From contig JAUVVY010000026.1 of the NCBI GenBank assembly GCA_030604405.1, positions 1-60,422 of the forward strand: a DNA stretch of 60,422 nucleotides. The letters are read 5' to 3'. The translations under genes and the position numbers were made by a program. The notes under the pieces were generated by a model. The model saw nothing but the letters and a program-made list of their open reading frames with translations. It was not told the DNA's origin and ran no database searches. This DNA is from a bacterium. GTDB taxonomy: Bacteria; Armatimonadota; Zipacnadia; Zipacnadales; UBA11051. Shown in pieces: positions 18,158 through 26,560 of this stretch (positions are counted from its first letter, which is position 1; each line of letters begins with the position of its first letter).

Positions 18158-18604
18158 GTGGGAAAAGACAATGCACCGAAAGTTCCCGTCTATCGCCCTG
18201 GTGAAGAGGGCCTGCAACAGACGCTGGGAGCCCTGGAAGCACAAGTGATGAATGCGGTGTGGGAGTCCGAGGGCCACGTGTCTGTGGAGCAGGTACGCCA
18301 GACGCTGGAAGAGCAGGGCAAGAAGGTCGCCTACACCACCGCCATGACCACGATGAGCCGGCTGTACAATAAGGGCCTGCTGAGTCGTGAGATGCGGGGC
18401 AAGGCATATTACTACGCCGCCGGCGTGTCACGCAGCGAGCTCGACACCAACGTCATCAGGCAAGTGATAGACGGCCTGCTGGGGACTTTTGCCGAGCCAG
18501 CGATGTCGTACTTTGTCGAGGCGCTCGGGGAGAGCGACCCGTCGAAGCTCGATTCGCTAGCCGCAATAATTGAGGAGAAGCGCAAGGAAGATCAAGGGGG
18601 TTAG
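18158..18604 (+). CDS. BlaI/MecI/CopY-family transcriptional repressor
   Basis: 148 residues with the winged-helix BlaI pattern: LEAQVMNAVWESEGHVSVEQV and VAYTTAMTTMSRLYNKGLLSREMRGKAYYY. It should bind as a dimer to the dyad at 18051-18068 and be released when cleaved by the M56 protease encoded next (five bases apart). GTG 18158 follows GGAGGT with good spacing. The 30-residue N-terminal extension is longer than in BlaI. No beta-lactamase or penicillin-binding protein is encoded nearby, so the regulon lies elsewhere or the pair serves another envelope stress. Confidence 0.93.
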   Translation: MGKDNAPKVPVYRPGEEGLQQTLGALEAQVMNAVWESEGHVSVEQVRQTLEEQGKKVAYTTAMTTMSRLYNKGLLSREMRGKAYYYAAGVSRSELDTNVIRQVIDGLLGTFAEPAMSYFVEALGESDPSKLDSLAAIIEEKRKEDQGG

Positions 18605-18608
18605 CTTC

Positions 18609-19604
18609 TTGGCCGCTGTGCTGGCCGCGGCCCTGCTTTTGGTCGTCTATGGCGCAGTAATACAACTGCTGGCCGCCCTGCCGGCAACGGCCGCCGCCGA
18701 ATCGCTTTCTGATGACAATCCCCGCACCGCTGCGCGCTTCTGGCTGGCGGTTTGTTTGTTTCCCCCGGTCGCTGCGGCTCTGCTTACCACGATTTCCCTA
18801 ATCGCGCCTTCAACTTCGGCGATTTCACCACATCTGGAGCGGATCCGCTCTCACTTCTGCTGGCGAAGCCTGACGCAGGGTCCTGACGCGACCTGGCATT
18901 TCCGCGTCGCCGGAGCGCTGGCGGCGGCGGTCATCGTTTTCGCCCTGTGCCGGTTTGTGTGGCGCTGGATAAGCTCGCGGCGCGTGGAGGAACTGGCCGC
19001 GCGGATGCTAACCGATAATGACGAAAGCCGCGTGTTAGTAGCAAGAAGCGAGGAGGACTTCTCCTTTACCGTGGGGGTGCGCGAGGGGTTCGTGGTAGTG
19101 TCGCGGGGATTAGCGGACCGGCTCACCGAGGAGCAATTGCGCGCGCTGCTGGCCCACGAGCAGGGACATGTTGAGCGCAAAGACAATATGTGGCATCTGA
19201 TCGTGGAGCTGGCTGCTACGCTTGCTTTGCCGATGCCATTGGGTTTTGTTTACGCCCATCGCTGGCGTGCGGCGGCGGAGGCTGACTGCGACTCGCGGGC
19301 CGCAGAAGCCAGCAGCAAGGAAACAGTCAGCCAACTCCTGCTGATGCTACAGGAGCAAGCCCTCCAGCCGCAACCCTCTCTGCCCGCCGGACTGACGCCG
19401 GTGTATCACGGCAGCATCTCCCCCAGCCACCGGGCCAGCCGTCTGAGCCGCTCGCCCCGGCCGCTGGTAGCACCGCCGCTGGCCGTCGTACTGGTGGCCG
19501 AATTGGGCGTGGTGGTGGCGGGGACTGTGCTAGCCAGACGCTGGCTGTGGGATTCTTTTTACTGTGCCGGCGAGAGCCTGCTAAGGGTGATGGCCGGCGG
19601 GTGA
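18609..19604 (+). CDS. M56-family (BlaR1-like) membrane metalloprotease
   Basis: About 331 residues. Three or four membrane segments surround a cytoplasmic zinc protease domain with the motif LLAHEQGHVERKD and a likely third ligand downstream in ADCDSRAAEASS. The penicillin-sensor domain of BlaR1 is missing: after the protease there is only a final membrane segment, so the signal is unknown. TTG 18609 is preferred because AGGGGG lies 8 bases upstream; TTG 18570 would overlap the repressor gene by 35 bases. It forms a two-gene signalling operon with the BlaI homologue. Confidence 0.85.
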   Translation: MAAVLAAALLLVVYGAVIQLLAALPATAAAESLSDDNPRTAARFWLAVCLFPPVAAALLTTISLIAPSTSAISPHLERIRSHFCWRSLTQGPDATWHFRVAGALAAAVIVFALCRFVWRWISSRRVEELAARMLTDNDESRVLVARSEEDFSFTVGVREGFVVVSRGLADRLTEEQLRALLAHEQGHVERKDNMWHLIVELAATLALPMPLGFVYAHRWRAAAEADCDSRAAEASSKETVSQLLLMLQEQALQPQPSLPAGLTPVYHGSISPSHRASRLSRSPRPLVAPPLAVVLVAELGVVVAGTVLARRWLWDSFYCAGESLLRVMAGG

Positions 19605-19672
19605 TGCGGGAGGCTGTGTCGAAGACTGAATGGGTTTTGCAAAAAGCACTGGCTTGTGCTAAGATTCCGGCG

Positions 19673-20302
19673 ATGGAGAACCTGGGGTTTAAGTGGAGCA
19701 CTGTCCGCCGTCTGGGCATAATGGGCGGCACTTTTGACCCTATTCACCACGGGCATCTGGTCGCCGCCGAGCAAGTGCGTCAGGGCTATGATCTGGACCG
19801 TGTCGTTTTCATTCCCTCCGGCCGTCCTCCCCACAAGCTCGACTCCGAGATCAGCAGCGCGAAAGATCGTTACCTGATGGGGCTCCTGGCGATCGTTGAT
19901 AGTCCCCGGTTCTGCGTGTCCCTGGTGGAACTAATGCGCGAGGAGATCGCTTATACCATAGACACTTTGCGACAGTTGCGATCGTGGAGCGGGCCGCGCT
20001 GTGAGCTGTACTTCATTGCCGGCGCAGACATGGCCCTGGACCTGCCCACCTGGCGGCAGCCTGACGCCGTCCTGGATGAATGCCGATTTATAGCTGTGGA
20101 GCGTCCTGGCTATGACCTGGCGAGCGTCGAGCAGGTACTTGGCGCAAAACGCGCAGCCAAGGTGGAGGTAGTATCGGCGCCCACTCCCGACATCTCGGCC
20201 ACAGACATCCGGAAACGGGTCGCTGCAGGCAAGTCCATAGCCGGTCTGACCCCGGAACCGGTCAGCCAGTACATCGCAGCAGCCGGCTTGTACAGCGCGT
20301 AG
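19673..20302 (+). CDS. nadD: Nicotinate-nucleotide adenylyltransferase
   Basis: About 209 residues. The nucleotidyltransferase signature is GGTFDPIHHGHL near the start, followed by FIPSGRPPHK, and the C-terminal ISATDIRKRV motif (DISATDIRKRV here). It makes nicotinate adenine dinucleotide from NaMN and ATP in NAD synthesis. ATG 19673 leaves 68 bases after the M56 gene; a later ATG at 19721 would leave only MGGTFDP at the N-terminus and is also possible, while the longer frame overlaps the M56 gene. The nadD, LCP, rsfS order is a known conserved neighbourhood. Confidence 0.93.
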   Translation: MENLGFKWSTVRRLGIMGGTFDPIHHGHLVAAEQVRQGYDLDRVVFIPSGRPPHKLDSEISSAKDRYLMGLLAIVDSPRFCVSLVELMREEIAYTIDTLRQLRSWSGPRCELYFIAGADMALDLPTWRQPDAVLDECRFIAVERPGYDLASVEQVLGAKRAAKVEVVSAPTPDISATDIRKRVAAGKSIAGLTPEPVSQYIAAAGLYSA

Positions 20303-20392
20303 CTATTGCCGCGCAGGTTCGCCTTCCAGGCCGACTCTGTTGATGGCAGCAGGCACCACAATGAAATCAGCAGCAGTCATTCGGAGTAAGAT

Positions 20393-21640
20393 ATGAAGAG
20401 CTCTTTCGATTTCGTGTTATACCTCCTGGCCACCGTCGTAATCATCGGCGGAGCGTTGGGTGTTTACGACGCGGTAGTTTACCCTACCGTCACGCGCCCC
20501 GGCTCGGGCGTGGCTACAGATACTGCTGAGCCGTGGTATTACCCCAGCCACCTGCCTACCGGCAGGATTCTGCGTGTGGTCATAATCGGCGCTGATGAAC
20601 GCAAGAATGACAGCGGCCGCTCGGATACGTTGATGGTGGCTTTTATCAACCCGAGCCTGAAGAAAGTAGCCTTGCTTTCCATTCCGCGGGACCTCCGCGT
20701 TCGTATCGCCGGCCACGGACTGGCCAAGATCAATGCGGCCTTCTCAGAGGGCGGCGTTGAACTTACGGTCTCCACCGTGCGGGAATTGCTGGACCAAGAT
20801 ATTGACTATCATGTGAAGGTCAACTTCGAGGGCTTTGTGAAGGTAGTGGACACCCTCGGCGGGCTTGACATAACGGTGCCCGACCACGAGGGCCCGATGA
20901 CGGGCGGCCGGCACCACGGTATGCACTATGATGACAACTGGGGAAACCTGCACATAAGCCTGGAGCCAGGCCGGCAACATCTCAACGGCGAGCAGGCGCT
21001 GGGGTTCGTACGATACCGCAAGTGCAAGTGGGGCGGGGCGATAAGCGACCTGGAGCGGGCCGCCAACCAGCAGATGTTCATAAAAGAAATAGTGCGCCAG
21101 AAACTACGGGTGTCCCAACTGACCCGCTTGCTGAGGGCGGGCAACCAGATAATGGACTATGTCAAAACCGATATCGGCTGGTTGGAAGCCGTGGATATGT
21201 TCAAGGTACTGCGGGCAGTCAAACCCTCCGAGATACACACCACAACGGTGCCCGTCGGTGATTTGATGATCAACAAAACATACTACTGTGACCTGCGGGA
21301 AAGCGCGTTCCACGACGAACTCAGCCGTATCCAAGATCACCTGTACGGCCGGATCAGGACTGACTGTCCAGTAGCAGTCTATAACGGCTGCGGCAAGGCG
21401 GGGATAGCCGGTCAGGCCGCTGAAATATTGCGCCAGTACGGCTTTGAGGATGTCACCACCGACAACGCGGAGGATTTTGGCCACAAGCGCACCGCCATCG
21501 AATACCACGGCGACACCAGAGCTATAGCCAAGCGTGCCGCAGACGCCATGGGGTGCGGAAAGATCGTAGCCGGCAGCGGCGAGGAGGAGCAGTCGCGGCT
21601 GGAGATTACCATCGGCGATGACTTCGAGGGGTCGGGGTAA
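20393..21640 (+). CDS. LytR-CpsA-Psr (LCP) family protein with LytR_C domain
   Basis: 415 residues. A single N-terminal membrane anchor (about residues 6-26) is followed by the LCP domain: RVVIIGADERKNDSGRSDTLMVAF with the conserved Arg and Asp, ALLSIPRDLRVRIAGHGLAKINAAF, and GFVRYRKCKWGGAISDLERAANQQ. Residues from about 325 on are a LytR_C domain (CPVAVYNGCGKAGIAGQAAEIL). LCP enzymes transfer undecaprenyl-linked glycopolymers to peptidoglycan, or to proteins, at the outer face of the membrane. Presence of this protein points to a Gram-positive-like, cyanobacterial or Chloroflexota/Armatimonadota-type envelope. Confidence 0.94.
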   Translation: MKSSFDFVLYLLATVVIIGGALGVYDAVVYPTVTRPGSGVATDTAEPWYYPSHLPTGRILRVVIIGADERKNDSGRSDTLMVAFINPSLKKVALLSIPRDLRVRIAGHGLAKINAAFSEGGVELTVSTVRELLDQDIDYHVKVNFEGFVKVVDTLGGLDITVPDHEGPMTGGRHHGMHYDDNWGNLHISLEPGRQHLNGEQALGFVRYRKCKWGGAISDLERAANQQMFIKEIVRQKLRVSQLTRLLRAGNQIMDYVKTDIGWLEAVDMFKVLRAVKPSEIHTTTVPVGDLMINKTYYCDLRESAFHDELSRIQDHLYGRIRTDCPVAVYNGCGKAGIAGQAAEILRQYGFEDVTTDNAEDFGHKRTAIEYHGDTRAIAKRAADAMGCGKIVAGSGEEEQSRLEITIGDDFEGSG

Positions 21641-21738
21641 AATCTCAACCTTTCGCCCGGGTGAGACGGGGGCCAAATCAGCAAAAGCATGGGGCGCGGG
21701 CGCGGAACAGTTTGCACACATGTCAAGGAGGCGATTGT

Positions 21739-22095
21739 TTGGGTTTGAATCCCAAGGAAAAGGCAGAGGCGATCGTCCAGGCGGCCCACGACCGGCGCGG
21801 ACTGGACATCGTGTTGATGGACATGCGGCCGGTGACGACGATTTGCGATTACTTTGTTATCTGCCACGGCCGCTCTCCTCAGCACCTGGCGGCGATAGCC
21901 GAGGAGATACAGCAGCAGATGCAAAAGCTCGGCACCTGGCCCGGTCACGTCGAGGGCAGCCGCGAGGGCAGATGGATACTCATTGACTACCTGCACGTCG
22001 TGGTACACATCTTTTCCGAAGAAACACGGCAAACCTATGACCTGCAGCGGCTGTGGTCCGATGCAACGGTTGTCGTAGAGCACAGCAATGACTGA
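21739..22095 (+). CDS. rsfS: Ribosomal silencing factor RsfS
   Basis: About 118 residues of the Iojap/RsfS family. It has the DIVLMDMRPVTTICDYFVICHGRS core and the HVEGSREGRWILIDYLHVVVHIF motif. It binds uL14 on the large ribosomal subunit and blocks subunit joining in starvation. TTG 21739 is chosen because AAGGAGG (21725-21731) lies 7 bases upstream; earlier in-frame starts have no such site and add an unconserved tail. It overlaps the next gene by 8 bases. Confidence 0.95.
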   Translation: MGLNPKEKAEAIVQAAHDRRGLDIVLMDMRPVTTICDYFVICHGRSPQHLAAIAEEIQQQMQKLGTWPGHVEGSREGRWILIDYLHVVVHIFSEETRQTYDLQRLWSDATVVVEHSND

Positions 22096-22804
22096 CGAGA
22101 TAACCGAGGATAGTCAGGTCGAGTTCGAAAAGCTGCTATCACGGGTGCAGCTTTTGCTTCGAACCGGCGATTTGACCGGGGCTGAAAAGACGGCCAGCGA
22201 ACTGGCTGAGCAGTACCCGGACAGCACTTCAGCGCACGAACAGGTCGGCGATGTCTATCTCGCCATGGGTAGATCGGCGCAAGCCAGGAGACACTATAGA
22301 CGCGCCCTACAGCTCGAGCCGGCCAACGCCGATGCGGAGCGCAAGTTCGCTGCCGCCCTGGTCAACATGTCGCCTGAAGAGCAGCGGCGGCAGGCGATCC
22401 GGGGTCTTGTGACCGGCTCTGAGGACCACGAGCCGAGTCCCCGGCGCCCGCTCAATGCCGTGGTGGCGGCCCTGCTATTTCCGGGGCTGGGACAGCTTTA
22501 TAACCGCCAGCACGAAAAGGGCCTGGTAATTCTCGGCGGCGCAGCCGTGCTGGTCATGCTGCTTTTTTATGGCTTCCTCATGAAGCCCTGGGGGATCGTG
22601 GCGCAGCAGTCCGCAGACAAGAGCCCGACGTGGCAGGAGCAGATACAGCAGGTACAGGCGGTGCTTGTCAACATGCCTGCAGGCTACTGGGTGCTGCTGA
22701 TCTGCGGAACCGTGCTCTATCTGGCGACTTACGCCTATTGTATATATGACGCCTACAAGACGGCTCACGAGCAGGTGGCCGCAAGTAAGGCGCTAGGGGT
22801 ATAG
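22088..22804 (+). CDS. TPR protein with C-terminal membrane domain
   Basis: 238 residues. Residues about 10-95 form two tetratricopeptide repeats (SAHEQVGDVYLAMGRSAQARRHYRRALQ). From residue 120 there are three membrane segments, the first of the TM2/DUF5683 type (ALLFPGLGQLYNRQHEKGL), the last near TVLYLATYAYCIYDAYK. No enzyme motif is present, so it is a membrane-attached scaffold. It overlaps rsfS by 8 bases and is the last gene of the nadD-LCP-rsfS run. Confidence 0.85.
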   Translation: MTDEITEDSQVEFEKLLSRVQLLLRTGDLTGAEKTASELAEQYPDSTSAHEQVGDVYLAMGRSAQARRHYRRALQLEPANADAERKFAAALVNMSPEEQRRQAIRGLVTGSEDHEPSPRRPLNAVVAALLFPGLGQLYNRQHEKGLVILGGAAVLVMLLFYGFLMKPWGIVAQQSADKSPTWQEQIQQVQAVLVNMPAGYWVLLICGTVLYLATYAYCIYDAYKTAHEQVAASKALGV

Positions 22805-22899
22805 TGCCGAATTCGGTTAGGATAGGTTGACAGTTGTTGGACTTTATATTAAGCTGTTCCCAAGCATGACAACATATTTGGGATCGGGAGGCAACACAA

Positions 22900-23160
22900 G
22901 TGCGCGGGCGTGTGAAATGGTTTGACGCCCAAAAGGGCTACGGCTTCATTGAGCGCGAGGGCGAGGAGGATGTCTTCGTCCACTATTCGGCGATCCAGGA
23001 AGAGGGCTACAAGACGCTCGATGATGGCGAGGAAGTAGAGTTTGATGTCGTCAAGGGCGATCGCGGCCCACAGGCTGCTAATGTCGTGCGCCTGGGCGGT
23101 CCGAGCGCACCGCCGGCATCTGACGAAGAAGAGGAAGCCGATACGGAGTCGGTTTGGTAG
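22900..23160 (+). CDS. Cold shock domain protein
   Basis: 86 residues. The cold shock fold occupies residues 1-66 with RNP1 as KGYGFIER and RNP2 as VFVHYSAI. An acidic tail ([13 protein letters not shown]) extends it beyond the usual 67-70 residues. It is an RNA chaperone binding single-stranded nucleic acid. GTG 22900 is the start, in line with the conserved M-x-G-x-V-K-W-F opening. A terminator follows at 23208, so it is probably monocistronic. Confidence 0.95.
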   Translation: MRGRVKWFDAQKGYGFIEREGEEDVFVHYSAIQEEGYKTLDDGEEVEFDVVKGDRGPQAANVVRLGGPSAPPASDEEEEADTESVW

Positions 23161-23207
23161 TCAAGCTCAGCAGCAGTTTTGTCAATGCGGACGTGTAGTA
23201 GGCGACG

Positions 23208-23250
23208 ACCCCCGGTTCCTCCGAGGGAGGAGTAGGCTGAGGGGTTTTTT
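23208..23250 (+). terminator. Rho-independent terminator after the cold shock gene
   Basis: ACCCCCGG pairs with the downstream CTGAGGGGT around an inner CCTCC/GGAGG hairpin, and TTTTTT follows at 23245-23250. It lies 48 bases after the stop of the cold shock gene and before the ClC gene. Confidence 0.75.
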
Positions 23251-23306
23251 GCGATTCATTAACGGAGGCACGACAGGGCTTAGCAGCACACAACACCCTC
23301 CCAAAG

Positions 23307-25103
23307 ATGGCCAGACGCAGAAGTACTACATACAGGTTGGGCAGATACTATTTTCACCTCCTTGAAAGAAGCATCCGCCGCTCGGGCTTATCCCAGTATT
23401 CGCTGATTCTGGCTGCAGGGGCTTTGGTCGGGGTCATGGCCGGCGCCGGCGCGGTCGCCTTTCGCTGGCTGACCGAATACTTCGACGTGGTGTTCTTCAC
23501 GCGACTTCCCGATGCATTGTGGTTCATGGGCGACAGCTACGTGATACTTGCCCCCGCACTTGGCGGGCTGTTGGGCGGCGCCCTGGTTTACTGGTTAGCG
23601 CCAGATGCAGGCGGCAGCGGCATACCTCAGGTCATGGAAGCCGTTGTCGCGCAGGGAGGAAAGATCAGGGGTCGAGTCGCGGCGGTCAAGGCCTTCGCCT
23701 CATCGCTGACTGTCGGCTCAGGCGGCTCGGTTGGCCGCGAAGGCCCTATCGTACACATCGGCTCTGCGCTGGGCTCGCTGGTAGCGCAGGCGTGTCGGCT
23801 GAACCGGACTCGCACCCGCACATTGCTGGCCTGTGGTGCAGCAGCGGGTATTGCGGCTACGTTCAACTCACCGCTGGCCGGTGCGTTTTTCGCCCACGAG
23901 ATCATCCTCTCCGACGTTGGCGCTGAATCGTTTGCCGCAGTGGTCGTGGCCGCTGTGACGGCGTCAGTGATCGGCCATGCGGCTTTTGGCGACACTCCCG
24001 CCTTTGTAATACCCGACTACGAACTGGCCACGTTCGGCGAATTGCCGGTCTTTTTCCTGCTGGGCTTGGTCGTTGCGGCAGCGGCAGTGGTCTTCACACG
24101 GCTGCTGTATGTGGTCCAGGACTTGTTTGCCGCCTCTCGACTGCCGACATGGCTTACGGCCGCTAGCGGCGGACTACTGGTAGGCTCGATCGGGTATTGC
24201 TACCCGGCGATCCGTGGGGTGGGCTATGACACGGTCGGAGGTATTCTGCACGGCGAGGAGACGGCCGCTGGTCTGCTCCTCGTTCTATGCGTGCTCAAGA
24301 TCGTGGCCACATCGCTGAGCATCGGCTCCGGCGGCTCCGGCGGCCTGGTGGCGCCTTCGCTGTTCGTAGGTGCTACGTTGGGGGCCGGACTCGCCCGGCT
24401 GACTGCCAGCTACACGGTAACAACCACACCGGCCTACGCGCTGGTGGGCATGGGGGCAAGCTTTGCAGCCGCCAGTCACGCTCCGATCACCTCGGTGCTA
24501 ACCGTGTTTGAGCTGACCCGGGACTACAACATGATCCTGCCTCTGATGCTGGCCTGTGGTGTGGCTACCATCGCCGCGCGCCTGATGTGCCGCTTCTCGA
24601 TGTTCAACCTACACCTGGTCCGTCGCGGGATACACTATTCCCTGAGCAAGGACACCAGGCTGCTGGACGAAATCACCGTCGGCGAAGCGATGACAGCCGA
24701 TATTATGACCGTACCACCCGAGATGCTCGTGTCCGAGGCGGCTCACCTTTTCGAGGAGACCAAACACCACGGCTTCCCGATCGCAGATGAGGACGGCACC
24801 CTCCACGGCATCATTTCTCTGGGTGATGTGCGGGAGGCGCTGGCGCAGGGCCAGCACGACATTACGGTGCAGGAAGCGGGTACGCACGATCTGATAGTCG
24901 CATTCCCGGACGAGACGCTCAATGACGCGTTGCGCAAGCTTGGCCTGCGCGATATTGGCCGGCTGCCCGTGGTTGAGCGCGATAATCATGCCAAGCTCAT
25001 CGGGCTGGTCACGCGCAAGAATATCATCGCCGCGTACAACAAGGCCTTGCTGAGACTACACACGCACCTGGACGAGACTGTCAAACCAGAACACATCGAA
25101 TAG
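23307..25103 (+). CDS. ClC-family chloride channel/antiporter with C-terminal CBS pair
   Basis: 598 residues. The selectivity-filter motifs GGSGIPQ, GSGGSVGREGPIVHIGSALG (with the gating glutamate of GREGP) and GSGGSGGLVAPSLFVGATLG identify the ClC fold over residues about 30-440. Residues about 455-590 are two CBS domains (MTADIMTVPPEMLVSEAAHLF and VQEAGTHDLIVAFPDETL) that probably sense adenine nucleotides. The position that carries the internal proton glutamate in E. coli ClC (EE of FIIEEM) reads HEII, so the second glutamate may be absent and channel-like behaviour is possible; alignment is needed. It has no obvious ribosome binding site before ATG 23307. Confidence 0.93.
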   Translation: MARRRSTTYRLGRYYFHLLERSIRRSGLSQYSLILAAGALVGVMAGAGAVAFRWLTEYFDVVFFTRLPDALWFMGDSYVILAPALGGLLGGALVYWLAPDAGGSGIPQVMEAVVAQGGKIRGRVAAVKAFASSLTVGSGGSVGREGPIVHIGSALGSLVAQACRLNRTRTRTLLACGAAAGIAATFNSPLAGAFFAHEIILSDVGAESFAAVVVAAVTASVIGHAAFGDTPAFVIPDYELATFGELPVFFLLGLVVAAAAVVFTRLLYVVQDLFAASRLPTWLTAASGGLLVGSIGYCYPAIRGVGYDTVGGILHGEETAAGLLLVLCVLKIVATSLSIGSGGSGGLVAPSLFVGATLGAGLARLTASYTVTTTPAYALVGMGASFAAASHAPITSVLTVFELTRDYNMILPLMLACGVATIAARLMCRFSMFNLHLVRRGIHYSLSKDTRLLDEITVGEAMTADIMTVPPEMLVSEAAHLFEETKHHGFPIADEDGTLHGIISLGDVREALAQGQHDITVQEAGTHDLIVAFPDETLNDALRKLGLRDIGRLPVVERDNHAKLIGLVTRKNIIAAYNKALLRLHTHLDETVKPEHIE

Positions 25104-25113
25104 CAGGTTGACG

Positions 25114-25887
25114 ATGGACTCCGAAGCAAAAGAACTGCTCATTATCGTGGCAACGTATGACGAGAGCGAAAACATTCCCGTCTTGATTAACAAGGTGCGG
25201 GAGCTCGGGGTGCCCTCGGACACGCTCAGGACACCCGCTCACGCGCTGGGGGTGCCGGCGCATATACTGGTCGTGGATGACAATTCGCCGGACGGCACCG
25301 GCCAGATCGTAGAAGAACTCGCCAAAGCAACGCCGGGATGCATCCGGGTATTGCACCGCAGCGGCAAGCTGGGATATGCTTCGGCGCTGCGCGAGGGGTT
25401 TGCGGTGGGTCTGGCGGAAGGCTATAAGGTGATCATGACCATGGACGCAGATTTGTCCCACGACCCCGCCAAGATACCCGAGATCTACGCAGCCACAGAG
25501 CACTACGATGTGGTGCTGGGCTCGCGGTACGTTGGCGGCGGCGGGACAGTCAACTGGCCGCTGTATCGGCGAATGCTCAGTCGCGCTGCCTCGCGTCTGG
25601 CCAGGTTGCTGACCGGTCTGCGGGCCCACGACTGCACCGGCGGCTTCCGCGCGTACCGCAGCCACATCATCACCGAGGCGGATCTGCTTTCGAGCAATAC
25701 GGAAGGCTACTCATTCCTGGTCGAGACGCTTTTCAAGTGCCAGCGCGCTGGTGCCAGCATCGGCGAGGTGCCGATAATTTTTGCCGACCGCCAGCGGGGC
25801 GCGTCGAAGATCTCCAAGAAGATCATCTTCGAGGCCGGCTGCGTGCTGCTGAAGCTCTTCTGGTGGCGACTGGTCCGAAAGCACTGA
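25114..25887 (+). CDS. Polyprenol monophosphomannose synthase-like glycosyltransferase (GT2)
   Basis: 257 residues. GT2 nucleotide-sugar motifs are VVDDNSPDGTGQIVEEL and the metal-binding TMDADLSHDPAKIPE; the acceptor-side ADRQRGASKISKKI is typical of dolichol-phosphate mannose synthases. It probably moves mannose or another hexose from a nucleotide sugar to a polyprenyl phosphate, supplying donors for GT-C enzymes such as the protein at 40474. No C-terminal membrane segments are present. ATG 25114 is 10 bases after the ClC stop. Confidence 0.9.
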   Translation: MDSEAKELLIIVATYDESENIPVLINKVRELGVPSDTLRTPAHALGVPAHILVVDDNSPDGTGQIVEELAKATPGCIRVLHRSGKLGYASALREGFAVGLAEGYKVIMTMDADLSHDPAKIPEIYAATEHYDVVLGSRYVGGGGTVNWPLYRRMLSRAASRLARLLTGLRAHDCTGGFRAYRSHIITEADLLSSNTEGYSFLVETLFKCQRAGASIGEVPIIFADRQRGASKISKKIIFEAGCVLLKLFWWRLVRKH

Positions 25888-26560
25888 GAGCCACTCCCCC
25901 GGCTGCTGATGATCGGGCGCACGGCGTGCGCCGCTACGTAATTGGGCGCAATCAATTGCGTCCCTACAACGGCAACGGCATGGACAGGCTAGAAAGTGAC
26001 ATCGAATAGCTTGTGGCCTGCAAAGATATTGCGCTAGACGAGCGGCGCGGTACCCTTCGGCAGGCTCCCTTCGGCAGGCTCAGGGCGCACGCGGCAGGGC
26101 CTGCGGCAAGCCCGCGCCCTACAACAAACTACACGACCGGCGCGGTACAAGCCCGCGCCCTACAACAAGTGATTCCGGAATTCACGACCAGACCTTCAAT
26201 ACAGTTATTGTCTAATGACAAAATTCGCCGTTACGAGCCTACGGCAAACAACAGGGATGCCCCGCCTTCGCTAGAGCTTCCGCCTTCGCTGAAGCTATGG
26301 CGGACAAGATGGCGGGCAAGCTTGTCCTCCAGGCTTCTGAAGAGGCTCCTGTCCTAGCGACGATGCGTACACGCACCCTCCCGCCGCCCACAGCCAATGT
26401 GGCAATAATCCCCGATTGGCTAGTGACATCATTTTTCTGAGGACGGAAGGTATTCGGCTAGAATTGTAGAACATACAGTGGCGCACTGAGCAGCCAATGT
26501 GCGGCGGCGGGCATCCGTCCGACGCACGCAAGAAAAATACGAAATAGGAGGCAGATGCAA
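25888..26560. repeat. Gene-free repeat block
   Basis: The 673-base gap carries GGGCGCAATCAATTGCGTCC at about 25945 (inverted counterpart near 39386), two CCCTTCGGCAGGCTC units with CAGGGCGCACGCGGCAGGGC at 26050-26105, and CGGCGCGGTACAAGCCCGCGCCCTACAAC repeated in part at about 26100 and 26135. Past 26200 the sequence loses repeats and GC content drops (TTGTCTAATGACAAAATTCG). A TAGAAT near 26459 might be a -10 box for the DegT gene, but no -35 box is convincing. Confidence 0.65.

Noticed and set aside
22827-22850. Promoter for the cold shock gene (TTGACA with TATATT)
   Set aside because: Only 12 bases separate the boxes; at 17 bases there is only TAAGCT. A promoter is likely nearby but not placed.
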